NCBI RefSeq assembly: GCF_018777385.1
Contig: NZ_JAFJYB010000001.1
Coordinates: forward strand, 806,001 to 870,000
Origin: Candidatus Symbiopectobacterium endolongispinus
Lineage (GTDB): Bacteria; Pseudomonadota; Gammaproteobacteria; Enterobacterales; Enterobacteriaceae
Direction: 5' to 3'
DNA length: 64,000 bases
Positions 30,559 through 41,836 of this stretch are shown here, one piece after another. The notes below the pieces were generated by a model, which worked only from the letters and a program-made list of their open reading frames with translations, had not been told where the DNA came from and made no database searches. The translations under genes were made by a program, and so were the position numbers. The first letter of the stretch is position 1; the number at the start of each line of letters is the position of its first letter.

Positions 30559-32000
30559 TTGAAAATCAATAAGTTAATAAATCGCAGTCTGTTACCTCCT
30601 GATTTGCGGTTTTCAATGCTTGCCGCAGTGCTCATCCTGGCGGGCTGTTCAACCGCTCCAGACAACACACTGAGCCACATAAAACGTGCCGATGAGTTGG
30701 CCTCTTCACAGTCGCTGACCACAGCAAAAGAGGGCCGCTGGCCAGACGCGCAGTGGTGGCTACGCTACCACGACAGGCAGTTGGGCAGCCTGATGGAAAC
30801 GGCGCTGACTTCTACGCCAACCTTAAAAATAGCCGAGTCTCGATTAAAGAACGCGGCTGGGATCGCCGAGCAAATTGGCGCGATTCGTTCTGTGCAAGTT
30901 GGCGCGTTAGCGTCTGCGTCAAAGAGTAAGGTTAGCTATGCCTATCAGGCTTATATGCCACCGCACGGCTGGAATGACTACGGCTCTGCGACTGCTAATC
31001 TGGGTTTTAATCTCGATTTTTGGGGCAAAAATCGTGCTGAAGTCGCCGCCGCAACGTCAGATTATGCGGCGGCCGGTGCGGAAATGCAGTCGGCAAAATT
31101 ACTGCTCCAAGCCGCTTTGGTGCATTCCTATGCGGAGCTGGCACGTTTGTACCTCAACCATGACACGACGCAGAATGCGTTGGAAATCCGTAGCAAAACC
31201 GTTGAGTTGATGACAGAGCGCAATCTCAATGGGCTAGAAACTAACGGCGTGGTCAAACAGGTGCAGGCGCTGAAAGCGAGCGCTGAGGCCGAATTGATTG
31301 CCTCCGATGAGGCCATCCAGCTACAGAAAATGCCATTGCCGCACTGTTGGGCGACGGGCCTGACCGGGGGCTTTCTATTCAGCGTCCGGCGATCCATTTG
31401 GATGAGTCCTTCAATTTGCCTGCTAACACCGGCATCAACATACTGGGCCACCGTCCGGACATCAGCGCCGCGCGTTGGCGCGTTGAAGCCGCGGCAAAAC
31501 GCATTCACGTCGCTAAAACCGCCTACTACCCCGATGTCAGCATTGCCGGTTTTATTGGTTATCAGTCGTTCGGCTTGAATAATCTGACGCGCTCGGGCAA
31601 CGATGTCGGAAGCATTGGACCTGCGCTGTATCTGCCTATTTTCACCGGTGGCCGTTTATCCGGGCAATTAACCTCCGCCGAAGCCAATTACGAAGAGTCC
31701 GTAGCGACGTACAACAACACGCTGACGCTGGCATTGCACGATGTGGCCAATGTGGTTACCCGCGCCAATGCGCTGAAGGCCCGTCTGTCAAAAATCGAAA
31801 ATGCGTTCGAAAACGCTAAAGCGGCGTATCTCATTGCAGATAAACGCTATCGCGGTGGCCTGGCGACCTATCTCGATGTCCTGACAACAGAGGACGCCAT
31901 GCTGGATACCCAGCGCGTATTAGTGAATTTGCAATCACAGGCGTTCTCACTCGATGTTTCATTAATCCACGCGCTAGGCGGCGGATTTGATGCTTCTTAA
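30559..32000 (+). pseudogene. NodT-family outer membrane efflux lipoprotein, frameshifted
   Basis: TolC-like outer-membrane channel of a tripartite drug pump. TTG 30559 with AAGGG gives MKINKLINR and then a lipoprotein signal ending LILAGCSTAP (lipobox Cys). Two OEP repeats are recognisable, with NLGFNLDFWGKNRAEVAAA and LGHRPDISAARWRVEAA. At 31327-31330 a run of four A breaks the frame: five would read QLQKNAIAALLGDGPDRG, joining the halves. No other lesion seen. Product truncated after the first repeat. Confidence 0.88.
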
Positions 32001-32027
32001 TCCTCTCGACTTGCAGGAAGTTTTTCT

Positions 32028-33105
32028 ATGTCACGGCGAAATAATGACTCTGCCACGCCTGCGGCGGACACACATTTTCATGCATCGCGCGCGGCGTCAT
32101 CGCGTAAAAAAGGGTTTATGGGATTGGCGGCTGCGGTGGTTATCGCCGCGGGCGGCTACGGCGTGTGGTATGCGATGGTGGGTTCGCGCTATGTCACCAC
32201 CGATAACGCCTACAGTGCGGCGGAAGTGGCGGAAGTGACGCCTTCGGTAACCGGCATTGTGCAGGCGGTGAATGTGGTGGATACGCAGTGGGTGAAGCAA
32301 GGAGACGTGCTGGTACAACTGGATGACACTGATGCTCGCTTGGCACTGGCGCAGGCTGAGGCGATGCTGGGGCAATCGCGGCGGCGTGTGAGCGGCTACA
32401 TGGCGACCGACGAGGGATTGGCCGCGCAAGTCAAGGCGCGGGAAGCGGATGAAACGCAGGCGCAAGCGCGGCTGGTAGCGTCACAGGCTGACTTCACCAA
32501 AGCGCAGGTGGATTTAACGCGGCGCGAGGCGCTGGCAAAGTACGGTGCGGAATTAACAAACGCACGTAATGCGATGGCCCAGGCTGAATCTAACCTCAAT
32601 GTCGCCAAAGCGGCGGCGCAGTCGGTGGCCAATCGCTTATCGACCATCGGTGCGAAAAAAGCCAATGCGACGTTGACCATTGATGCCACGGTGGAAACTA
32701 ACCCAGAGGTGATGCTGGCGAAAGCCAAGGTGGGACAGGCACAGGTGGATTTGGCCCGCACCATTATCAAAGCGCCGGTCGATGGGGTTATTGCCAGACG
32801 TCAGGTACAGATTGGTAAACTGGTACAGAACGGCGAGCGCTTGATGACGGTGGTGCCGTTGCACGACGTGCATATCGACGCCAACTTTAAAGAGGTTGAA
32901 CTGCGTCACGTGAAAATTGGTCAACCCGTTGAAGTTACAGCTGATATTTATGGCGACAAGGTGGTGTATTACGCTGGACAAGCAGGAACTGGCGAAACAC
33001 CCGCTACAGGTTGGCTTGTCAATGATTGCTACCATCGATACGCATAACACCTTGGATCTGGCGGCATCGGGTCATGAAGGCCTGACAACGGCTCGTCAGG
33101 ATTAA
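32028..33105 (+). pseudogene. EmrA-like HlyD membrane fusion protein, internal deletion
   Basis: Periplasmic adaptor of the pump. Single membrane helix (GFMGLAAAVVIAAGGYGVWY), lipoyl half-motifs around VTPSVTGIVQAVNVVD and a coiled-coil hairpin rich in Ala/Gln. The second half-motif is IIKAPVDGVIARRQVQIGKLV. After EVTADIYGDKVVY near 32970 about 35 codons are missing with a frameshift, and the normal C-terminus LDKQELAKHPLQVGLSM reads in another frame to 33105. The lost segment is the barrel that contacts the transporter. Confidence 0.88.
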
Positions 33106-33116
33106 GGCGCATAACC

Positions 33117-34657
33117 ATGAGCCACAACACTACGCAGAATACCTTTCCGCAGCCGTTGACCGGCGCTGCGCTCATCATCGGGACCCTGTGTCTGGCGATG
33201 GCCAATTTTTTGGCCATTCTCGATACCACCATCGCCAACGTCTCTGTGTCGAATATTGCCGGGAGTCTGGGGACTTCAACCAGTCAGGGAACTTACGTCA
33301 TCACATCCTAAGAGGTGGCGGAGGCTATTTCTGTTCCTCTGACTGGTTGGCTGGCTTCCCGTTTTGGTGCCCTGCGGGTTTTCGTGATTTGTCTGCTGAT
33401 GTTCGGCGTATTTTCAACGCTGTGCTGGATGGCGACCAGTATTAATATGCTGGTGCTGTTTCGCGTCTTTCTGGGTTTTTCCGGCGGGCCGTTGATGCCG
33501 CTGTCTCAGACGTTGTTGATGATGCGTATTTTCCCGAAAGATAAAAGCCACGTTGCCATCGGCATTTGGAGTATGACCACCCTAGTTGCCCCGATTATGG
33601 GACCGATTCTCGGTGGCGTTATCTGCGATCAGTTCAGCTGGCACTACATCTTTATCTGTAAGACGCCCTTTGCTATTGCGGCGGGTTTTATGTGCTGGAA
33701 GATGCTGCAACGTTATGAAACGCAGACGGCAAAATCGCGCATTGACGTTGTGGGACTGGTGTTGCTGGTGGTCTGGGTGTCCGCCTTGCAGATCATGCTC
33801 GATGAAGGCAAGGATCATGACTGGTTCGCTTCAACGCACATTGTCATTCTGGCAATTATTGCGCTGATTGGCTTTATCTCCTTCCTGATTTGGGAACTGA
33901 CCGAGCGCAATCCCGTGGTGGATCTAAGAGTGTTTCGTCATCGCGGTTTTACGACCAGTATGGTAACGCTCTCACTGGCGTTTGGCGCGTTCTTTGGCAT
34001 TACCGTGCTGACCCCCTTGTGGCTGCAATCTACATGGGCTATACCGCGACCATAGCCGGTTACTCAACGGCAACGATGGGTGTACTGGCGGTATTTCTGG
34101 CACCGCTGATTGCCACGCTGGCGACGAAAATCGATCCGCGTCCTATGGTGTTCACGGGGGTGCTGTGGCTCGGCCTGTGGACGCTGTTTCGCAGCCAGGC
34201 CGACATGAGCATGACATTTTCCCAGATAAGTCTGCCCATGTTGTTCCAGGGCATCGGTATGCCACTGTTTTTTGTTCCCTTGACCGGAATTGCGCTTGGG
34301 TGCGTGCTTGAGCGAGAGATGGATTCTGCCGCAGGGTTGATGAATTTTATTCGTACTTTGTCAGGGGCTTTCGCTACCTCCATGGTCAACACGTCCTGGG
34401 AGAACCAAACCCGCTATGTGCATGCGGAGCTGGCCGGTCTGACGGACAGGGAGGCGGTAGCCACCCATAATATGCTGAATGATGGCATGAGCATGGACAC
34501 TGTTCGCGGTTCGATAGAGTGAATGCTACAAGGGCAGAGCGTCATGGTTGCCACCAATCATATCTTTATGGTGATTGCCGCTATTTTTGCTGTCGCTGCA
34601 CTGGTGATTTGGTTTGCGCCGAAACCGAATAGAGTGAGTATCTCGTCCGTACATTAA
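33117..34657 (+). pseudogene. EmrB/QacA-type DHA2 MFS drug exporter, disrupted
   Basis: Fourteen-helix proton-driven multidrug exporter, inner membrane. ATG 33117 is 12 bp after the adaptor gene. Family motifs FLAILDTTIANVSV, GWLASRFGALRVF, FRVFLGFSGGPLMPLSQTL and PIMGPILGGVI are visible. Lesions: TAA at 33309-33311 (YVITS-stop-EVAEAISVPL), a one-base loss near 34030 where LWLQSYMGYTA is expected, and TGA at 34520-34522 for Trp in GSIEW. The frame then resumes to the natural TAA at 34655-34657. Confidence 0.9.
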
Positions 34658-34684
34658 TAATAATGTTGATGTTTTATCCATTTA

Positions 34685-34721
34685 GCTGACAATTCCCTTC
34701 CCAGGTTGTCAGCGTTTTTTT
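34685..34721 (+). terminator. Terminator of the efflux operon
   Basis: GCTGACAA / TTGTCAGC stem of 8 bp with a 13-base loop, then a T7 tract. Confidence 0.82.
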
Positions 34722-34783
34722 ATGACAGCGCCTTCAGGAAGAAGACGCTGTTGGCATCGCTATTGCGATTGTTCTGATGTGAA

Positions 34784-36043
34784 TCAGGCGACATCCCTCT
34801 CGCTCAACGCCAGTTCCACTTCCTGCGCCAGAATCGCAATGCCCTGTTCGATCTTCTCGGGTTCAGGCACATAGTTCATGCGTAAACACTGGTGAGCATG
34901 GGGCCAGTCTTCTGCCAAACCGGGGAAGAAGTAGTGGCCGGGTACCATCAATACGCCGCGTTTTTTCAACCGTTGGTAGAGCGTTTCCGTTGAGATCGGC
35001 AGATCCTTGAACCACAGCCACAGAAAAATCGCCCCCTCCGGTTTATGTATCAGACAACGTTCTGGTGATAGGTAGCGGCGGATCGTGGCGATGGTTCCCG
35101 TAACGCGCTGTTGATAAAACGGACGCACAACGTCGTTGGATAAACGCAGCAAATCGCCGCGCACAATCATTTCGTTCGCGATCGCAGGGCCGATAGAGCC
35201 TGTTGACAGGCTGACAATGCCGTTCATGTTGCTGATGGCAGAGATAACCTGTTCATTGCCAACGATGATGCCGCAACGCGACCCTGGCAGTCCGAGTTTG
35301 GACAGGCTCATGCAAAGAATGGTGTTGGCATTCCACAGTGGCGTGGCGTCGTTGAAGATGATCCCGGGGAAAGGTACGCCATAGGCGTTATCGATCACCA
35401 ACGTAATGCCGTGCTGCTGAGCCAATTCGTCGAGATGAACCAGTTCTTCATCGGTTAACACATTGCCGGTAGGGTTAGTCGGCCGTGATACACAAATCAT
35501 CCCGATATCATAACCGATGGTTAAATTATCGAAATCGACGTGGTATTTGAATTGGCCTTCGGGCAGTAATTCGATCTGTGGGCGCACGGAGACAAACATC
35601 TCTTCATCCAACCCGGAATCGGCATAACCGATGTATTCAGGCGCGAGCGGGAACAGCACTTTGCGCGATGCTCCACCCTCATAACGGCCCGCAAACAGGT
35701 TGAACAGGTAAAAGAAGGCACTTTGGCTGCCGTTGGTCAGAGCAATGTTTTGCGGCCCAATATCCCAACCAAACGTCTGCTGGAGTAAGGCTGACAGGTT
35801 GGTGAGAAGCGTGTCTTTCCCTTGTGGGCCATCGTAATTGCATAGTGCTTCGGTCAAGGTACCGGCACTCAACATCTCCTGGCACAGTTGCTGAAAGTAG
35901 GTATCCATTGCTGGGATGTGTGCGGGGTTGCCGCCGCCCAGCATGGTGGCACCTGGCGTGCGTAACCCATCGTTCAGATCATCCATCAATTGGGTGATGC
36001 CAGCGTGGCGGGTGAATTTGTTGCCGAAAAGAGAAAAGTTCAT
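34784..36043 (-). CDS. avtA: Valine-pyruvate aminotransferase
   Basis: PLP-dependent class I aminotransferase, AvtA, which exchanges amino groups between valine and pyruvate to make alanine. 419 aa (E. coli 417). It has TNGSQSAFFYLFNLFAG, SRPTNPTGNVLTDEEL, VIDNAYGVPFPGI and SLSKLGLPGSRCG with the Schiff-base Lys, and a C-terminal QCLRMNYVPEPEKIEQG with the substrate-carboxylate Arg. ATG 36043 (MNFSLFGNKF) agrees with E. coli; one more ATG is immediately upstream. Intact. Confidence 0.95.
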   Translation of the reverse strand: MNFSLFGNKFTRHAGITQLMDDLNDGLRTPGATMLGGGNPAHIPAMDTYFQQLCQEMLSAGTLTEALCNYDGPQGKDTLLTNLSALLQQTFGWDIGPQNIALTNGSQSAFFYLFNLFAGRYEGGASRKVLFPLAPEYIGYADSGLDEEMFVSVRPQIELLPEGQFKYHVDFDNLTIGYDIGMICVSRPTNPTGNVLTDEELVHLDELAQQHGITLVIDNAYGVPFPGIIFNDATPLWNANTILCMSLSKLGLPGSRCGIIVGNEQVISAISNMNGIVSLSTGSIGPAIANEMIVRGDLLRLSNDVVRPFYQQRVTGTIATIRRYLSPERCLIHKPEGAIFLWLWFKDLPISTETLYQRLKKRGVLMVPGHYFFPGLAEDWPHAHQCLRMNYVPEPEKIEQGIAILAQEVELALSERDVA

Positions 36044-36358
36044 CATGTATCGCTTAAAGGTAATGCCAACGTTAACAAAGAACATAGCGCTTGCCGCCGG
36101 TGGCTGCAATGGCAACCTGTTTGCCGGACGCTAACGGAGGGTCTTTTGTTCGATAATGCGCTAAAGGGAAAAAATAATGGGTAATGCTACCGCGTTGCCG
36201 AAAAGTTTCAAATACTTAGACAAAAAATAACAGGTGTTAGATCTATATACAAAGGTGAAGTAAACTGCTTGAAATTAAAAATACGCATTCTACTTACTCG
36301 TTCATTTAATATCGTAAGGATACACTATCAAGCCTCAGTTCATTAATAAGGACAATAA
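36044..36358. other. avtA-pqaA divergent spacer
   Basis: About 315 bp, AT-rich in its second half, with no gene seen. It should contain the two divergent promoters; I could not single out a PhoP-box with confidence. Confidence 0.4.
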
Positions 36359-37783
36359 ATGAAGATTGATAACCCCACGTTTATTTTTTTCTTATTTTTT
36401 ATGGGGTTTTTATCTCAAGCCAACGCATTGGAAATGGGATGCCATGATGATAAGGACACCGATTTAACACGGGTCATCTCGTGTTATCGTGAAGATTTGG
36501 CGGCGATACCGATGGATTATCATTACGAGGGTGATGATATTCAGGCTGACGTCAGAGTGAAGAAATACCGCATGATTTCTCAATCCTGGTCACCCGGCGG
36601 ATTGGTGCAACCTGCGCAATGGCAACACAACGTTGATATCTATCTCCCCTGCCTACCAGGTTAAATCACAGCATGCGCTGATGGTTGTTAACAACGGCAT
36701 CAATTACCCAAACGGTATTATCAAAGCCAATGTGCATAACGAATTCAGCCCGGATATGCTGGCCTCTATTGCCCGCACAACCAAAGCGGTTGTTATCTCT
36801 GTAAGCAATATACCGAATCAATATCTTACTTACGGTGCGGATAATAAACCGTTGAAAGAGGATGATAATGTTGCACTCAGTTGGTCATTATTCATGGATA
36901 ATCCGTCGCTAAGAACGCGGGCTTCCGTGCATATTCCTATGGCGACGGCGGTGTCACAGGCGCATCCAAACGGGGTTGGACATCCTGGTTGACCTTTATT
37001 ACTGATCCTAATGTTGATGCTGTAGTGCCGTTTGTTACCGACTTGCTGGATACGCGCACTGCGCTAACGCATATGTATCGCTCTTACGGTGGCAATTGGC
37101 CCATCGCTTTTTATCCCTACTATCAGCAGGGCGTAAACAAAACCATCAATACCCCGGAATTTCAGGCGTTGATGAAAATTGAAGATCCAATGCAATATTT
37201 AGTCGCGGGCCAGTCTGCACAATTCAATAAAGCAAAATATATCGTCAATGCCAGCGGTGATGATTTTTATACCTCTGATAACGCACGCTTTTATTATGAC
37301 GCGCTGCCGGGAGAGAAATCTCTGCGTGTGGTTCCCAATACCAACTATAACGGTATTTTAAAATACGTTGAGCGCACGTTGATTACCTTTGTAAATCGGT
37401 TTCTGAAAAATAAGCCGTTGCCGCAACTCACTGCCACACTCAAAGACGATGCGCTGAGTGTCACTTTTTCTGAAAAACCTGTCACGGTGAAACGCTGGAC
37501 GGCAAATAACCCTGAAGCACGGGATTTCCGCTATGCCTGTGATGTCCACTACCAGGGCACCACGGTGACGCTTCCCAGTAATGGGCCTGTAAACCTGGCG
37601 TTGAATTCACAGCATACTGGCTGGCAGGCGACCTTTGTGGAAGCGACGTTCAAGGACGGCTTTGTCGCGACCAGCCGGGTATACGTGACGCCTGATGATG
37701 TTTTCCCGACGGCGGCACCGCCAGTCAACGGTAACTTTTGCAAGACACTGCCGGGCCGTGGGCTCGGTGAAACAGTACCTTAA
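36359..37783 (+). pseudogene. PqaA-like PhoPQ-activated pathogenicity-related protein, disrupted
   Basis: Exported alpha/beta-hydrolase-like protein of the PhoPQ_related family; PqaA of Salmonella is PhoPQ-regulated. ATG 36359 starts a signal peptide (FFLFFMGFLSQANA). At 36646-36649 a C4 run shifts the frame; three C would read DIYLPAYQVKSQHALMV. Near 36958 about 20 codons are lost with a frame change between HIPMATAVSQA and GASKRGWTSWL. The remainder, DAVVPFVTDLLDTR, MYRSYGGNWPIAFYPYY and KYIVNASGDDFY, is open to 37783. A C-terminal TLPGRGLG typical of the family is present. Confidence 0.87.
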
Positions 37784-37793
37784 AGGGTAATAA

Positions 37794-37821
37794 GCGCGCC
37801 AACAGAACCGGGTTGGCGCGC
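37794..37821. terminator. Bidirectional hairpin between pqaA-like gene and ghrB
   Basis: GCGCGCCAAC / GTTGGCGCGC perfect 10-bp stem with an 8-base loop, between two converging genes. Confidence 0.78.
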
Positions 37822-37827
37822 AACAGG

Positions 37828-38791
37828 CTATTTAAGCACCTGCGGGTTGACGCAGTTTTCTTTAACGTCGCCAGTGAGTGCTGCGATCAGATTATCAACC
37901 GCGCAGGCGGCCATGCCGTAACGCGTTTCGTGAGTGGCAGAACCGATATGCGGCAACGCAACGACATTGGGTAGCTTCAGCAGCGGGGGAGTCAACCGGC
38001 AACGGTTCCTGAACGAACACATCCAGACCGGCAGCATGGATAGTACCGTTGCTGAGGGCCTCGACTAATGCGGCCTCATCCACCACCGCACCGCGACCGA
38101 TGTTGATCAGAATGGCGCTGGATTTCATTTTCGCCAGTTGTTCATGGCTGATCAGATGACGTGTTTCTTCGGTCAACGGCAGGGTAACGCAGAGAAAATC
38201 GGACTCCGCCAGTAAGGTATCCAAATCGCAGTAGCGTGCGTTAAAACGCGTTTCGGCTTCAGCATGATGGCGTCGCGCGTTGTACAACACTTCCATGCTG
38301 AAACCGAAATGGGCACGTTGCGCCACGGCCAGACCAATACGGCCCATACCAAGGATTCCGATTGTTTTATGGTGCACGTCAATACCGAACCAGTCGCTGC
38401 CGATGCCGCTTTTCCACTCGCCGGCTTTGACGCGTTCAGCCACTTCGACCACACGACGGGCGCTTGACAGGATCAATGCGAGAACGGTGTCCGCCACGGT
38501 TTCGGTCAATACCGTTGGCGTGTGCATGAGCGGAATGGCCCTTTCGGTTAATGCTTCAACGTTAAAGGTGTCGTAGCCGACGGAAATGGTCGATACCGCA
38601 CGTAGACGCGGTGTCTGCGCCAGAAAGGCGCGATCGACCTTACCGCCGGAACCGATGATACCTTCAGCCTGCGTCAGTGCATGGTGTCCCGCTGGGGGCA
38701 GCCCATCAAATTCGGTGACGGTAAAATGTTGTTCCAGGCGTTTGCACAAATCGGCGGGGATACTTTTGTACAAAATCACACTCGGTTTCAT
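37828..38791 (-). pseudogene. ghrB: Glyoxylate/hydroxypyruvate/2-ketogluconate reductase GhrB, frameshifted
   Basis: D-2-hydroxyacid dehydrogenase. ATG 38791 ([10 protein letters not shown]) with GGAGG 5 nt upstream. Catalytic-domain and NAD-loop motifs are in place: [58 protein letters not shown] and HAAGLDVF. At 37985-37989 a run of five G (C on the coding strand) shifts the frame after PLPVDSP; four would read [19 protein letters not shown], restoring the catalytic His. Only this single homopolymer lesion is seen, so sequencing error is possible here. Confidence 0.9.
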
Positions 38792-38955
38792 CACAACCTC
38801 CGGAAGTTAAAGGAAAAAAGGCCTCACCGCATCATCGCGTAGGCGGCTGGAGACTGCAAGTGCTCATCGAAAGTTAAATGAAATTGAGAAAAAAGATGCC
38901 TGAGCTGAAAAAAGTTATGATTTCCGCTCCCTCGGTACGACATGGACGGAGCGTA

Positions 38956-39700
38956 ATGGGCGTAAATACCTGGCTAGTCGAGCGGTTGCGTACTCGCATG
39001 GCGGAGCCGGATAAACTCCCCCTGTAACGTAAAGTTCGCTGATGTGGTACAGCTGGCGGTGCAGAACTGGGAGATTCAGCGCGGATATTTTCTTCCCAGC
39101 GAGCGTGATTTTGTTCTGGCGCTGGGGATTTCCCGCATCACGGTGCGCAAAGCGCTGGAACTGCTGGCCGAGCAGGAGATCGTGGTGCGCGGTCGCGGTT
39201 ACGGCACCTACGTTAATCAGCAACTTGAGTATCGCCTCAAACCGGCAATGGGTTTCTCCCAACAGGTGGTGGCAACAGGAAAAACGCCGGGCACGCTGTG
39301 GATCAGTAAAACGCGGGTTCCTTGTCGGGCGGAAATTGCGGAGCATTTGCAGCTCTCTGCGGGCTGCGACGTCTACCTTCTCAAACGCGTGCGTGACATT
39401 GACGGTGAGCCAGTCTCCGTTGAAGAGAACTATGTGCCCCTGCACCTGATTGCCGATGTCGAACAGATCGATATTTCACTATATGCGCATTTCCGTAGCC
39501 AGGGCATTGCGCCTGTCAGAACCCGCAACTGGGTGTCGGCGCAGTCGCCGTCGCAGGAGTTTATCCAGTGTGTGAACACGCCAGTAACGCTACCGGTTTT
39601 GGTGGTGAAATCGCTGGCGTTTGATACCAATCAGCGTCCGCTTGATTACAGCATAAACTACTGCCGTGCCGATATGTATGTCTTCTATTCAGAGGATTAA
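38956..39700 (+). pseudogene. yegW: GntR/UTRA-family regulator YegW, disrupted near the N-terminus
   Basis: HutC-subfamily regulator close to E. coli YegW. ATG 38956 with GGAG gives MGVNTWLVERLRTRMAEP; an in-frame TAA at 39025-39027 replaces the Tyr of PLYRK, and an extra base near 39037 shifts the frame immediately after. The following frame carries the winged helix (GYFLPSERDFVLALGISRI) and the UTRA effector domain to a stop at 39700. A GTG at 39044 could allow a shortened product, but it would lack helix 1 of the DNA-binding domain. It converges on yegU; in E. coli both belong to the yegTUV-yegW locus. Confidence 0.85.
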
Positions 39701-39746
39701 TACCTGCCCCAATCGGATAGATGTCATTGTCACACAGCGCTGCTGT

Positions 39747-40760
39747 TTAAACCACCATGCGACGCTGACGCAGGCGAGCTAACGCGGAACTGTAGGCGTC
39801 GATGTCCAGCGCGTTGACATCATCCAACTGCCGTTTGAAATCCGGATCAATGCTTTCGACACCGTGGAGCGCACCACAGATAGCCGTTGCCATGGCACCG
39901 ATGGTATCAGTATCGCCACCCAGATTGGCGCACAGAATGGCACAGCGGTTTGGCTCGGTGTGCGCCAGCTCCACCATCGCAATAGCGGCGGGGACGGACT
40001 GGATGATCTCCGTTCCGGTGCCAATCAGTTGATAAATTTGTTCTAACGCGGTGTCGTCGTCGGGTGCATTTTGCACGGTTTCCAATGCCCGTTGCAGACG
40101 CGCGGACAAGGCTGGGCTGTAGGTGGTTACGCGTTTTTCCTGCGCGGCTTGTGCCACTGCGGGTAATGTCGCCCGAATATCCGACCAGCTTTTTTCCGCA
40201 ATACCCTGAGATATCGCCCAGGCAATAACGGTAGCGCCAGCCACCGCAATATTTGATTTGTGAGTAGGGCTAGACGCGAGCGCCACGGCATCAATGAAAT
40301 CGGATAATGGCATGGGCGGCAGCAGACAGCCTAGTGGAGAAACGCGCATCGCCGCACCATTGGTGATGCCGTTATTTTCCAGCGTGCTGATATAGGCACG
40401 CTGTTTTAGGGCAAAAAGCGCCGCTTTAGAACTGGGGCCGAGAATATTTTTCTCAAAGGCACCAAACTGTTGCGCCCAAGTAAGGATGTGGTTACCGATG
40501 ACTTCAGGCACAACGTCACCCTCGCATTCAATCAGCGCATCGGCAAGTGCCAGCACCATAGAAGTGTCATCGGTGTATTGAGCTGCCGTGAAATAGCAGG
40601 CGGCGATATTATCCGCAGGACCCGGCAGAAAGCGATCGATCCACCCAAAATGTGCTTTGATGCGTGCTCGCGGCCACAGCTCCGATGGCATTCCCATCGC
40701 ATCCCCTAGCATTTGCCCATATAACGCCCCGGCGATATGACTCTCTAATTTTGATGGCAT
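39747..40760 (-). CDS. yegU: ADP-ribosylglycohydrolase-family protein YegU
   Basis: 337-aa DraG-like hydrolase, similar throughout to E. coli YegU (AGALYGQMLGDAMGMPSELW, FGWIDRFLPGP). Both dinuclear-metal motifs are intact: YTDDTSM near residue 62 and GGDTDTIGAMATAI near the C-terminus. Members remove ADP-ribose from proteins or small molecules; the YegU substrate is not established. Start ATG 40760 (MPSKLESHIAG); the frame is open further upstream without homology. Its E. coli neighbours yegT and yegV are absent here. Confidence 0.9.
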   Translation of the reverse strand: MPSKLESHIAGALYGQMLGDAMGMPSELWPRARIKAHFGWIDRFLPGPADNIAACYFTAAQYTDDTSMVLALADALIECEGDVVPEVIGNHILTWAQQFGAFEKNILGPSSKAALFALKQRAYISTLENNGITNGAAMRVSPLGCLLPPMPLSDFIDAVALASSPTHKSNIAVAGATVIAWAISQGIAEKSWSDIRATLPAVAQAAQEKRVTTYSPALSARLQRALETVQNAPDDDTALEQIYQLIGTGTEIIQSVPAAIAMVELAHTEPNRCAILCANLGGDTDTIGAMATAICGALHGVESIDPDFKRQLDDVNALDIDAYSSALARLRQRRMVV

Positions 40761-41028
40761 AAGCTGTACTCTGATTGTTGTTATAAGTAACGCGGGTGGT
40801 GCATTGGTGACATTAATATAATACCATTGGCCGTGTCTTTGAACAAAAATCCTACGTAACAGGATACCATTCGTGTGTTCGAGTCGTGTGGTGTTGTTAA
40901 CGCAATATGCTAGGATAGGTGCAGAATTGTTGTAGCATGAAATCCGACGAACAGACAATGTCATATTAAATATCAATCAGTTATAATGTTGATGTCGGGG
41001 TTAAACAGGGTGTAAACCAGGAGCAAAC

Positions 41029-41784
41029 ATGAATAATGCAAAAACAAAAGTGCCGGCTATCGATAAAATGATTTTGCTGCTTGATTATCTTTCAACACGT
41101 AATGTGGCAACCTTTACCGAAATACACAATGCATTATCCTTGCCGAAAAGCAGCCTCTCCCTGATGTTGTCATCGCTGGTTACGCACCGTCTGGTGAAAT
41201 TCGAAAAAAACAAATATCACCTGGGTTTGAAAATGTATGAATATGGCAGTGCGGCCATTCAGAATTTTAATGTTAAATCTGTAGTTCACACCCTGTTGTC
41301 TGACCTGGTGAACCAACTTAATTTGACATGTCATTTGGGCGTACTCGATGGCGATAGTCCGATTTACCTGGATAAAATAGAAAGTAATCAACTGATTAGC
41401 ATTAAAAGTGTGGTGGGAAAAAAGTTGTCGCTACACAGTTCTGGGTTGGGTAAGGCGCTGATTTCTCAGTTAAGTGATGAAGAGTTGGATCGCTTGTTGC
41501 CGGAAGAGAATCTGGAGATTTTCACCCCGATGACCATCCCAACAAAAACCGCCCTGAAAAAAGAGCTGCAAGAGATCAGAAAAACAGGCTATGCCTTCGA
41601 TCGTGAAGAAGGTGATCTGGGCATATTTTGTATTGCTATGCCAATCTTCGATGGTCATCACGATATTATTGCTGGTGTGAGCGTCACGGGTGTCACTTTT
41701 CAAATGCCCGAAACACGGCATGAGGAAATCATTCATCAATTACGTGAAGCCTGCCAAAAAATCAGCCGCAAGCTCTATGAGTAA
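41029..41784 (+). CDS. IclR-family transcriptional regulator of the catabolic cluster
   Basis: 251 aa. N-terminal winged helix (residues ~10-75, NALSLPKSSLSLMLSSLVTH) followed by the IclR effector domain: LTCHLGVLDGDSPIYLDKIES, LHSSGLGKALISQLS, and GYAFDREEGDLGIFCIAMPIF. ATG 41029 follows GGAG. It converges on the MFS-dehydratase-aldolase operon, and IclR regulators usually control adjacent degradative genes, so it is the likely regulator, with a 2-oxo acid or sugar acid as effector (inference). Intact. Confidence 0.88.
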   Translation: MNNAKTKVPAIDKMILLLDYLSTRNVATFTEIHNALSLPKSSLSLMLSSLVTHRLVKFEKNKYHLGLKMYEYGSAAIQNFNVKSVVHTLLSDLVNQLNLTCHLGVLDGDSPIYLDKIESNQLISIKSVVGKKLSLHSSGLGKALISQLSDEELDRLLPEENLEIFTPMTIPTKTALKKELQEIRKTGYAFDREEGDLGIFCIAMPIFDGHHDIIAGVSVTGVTFQMPETRHEEIIHQLREACQKISRKLYE

Positions 41785-41790
41785 AAAATA

Positions 41791-41823
41791 AAAAAAGAGC
41801 GATGCCGGCAACACTCTTTTTTT
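41791..41823. terminator. Bidirectional terminator between iclR-type gene and MFS gene
   Basis: AAAAAAGAG / CTCTTTTTT stem with a 14-base insert that contains GCCGGC; A and T tracts on the two sides. Confidence 0.75.
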
Positions 41824-41836
41824 CTGTCCAGACTAA

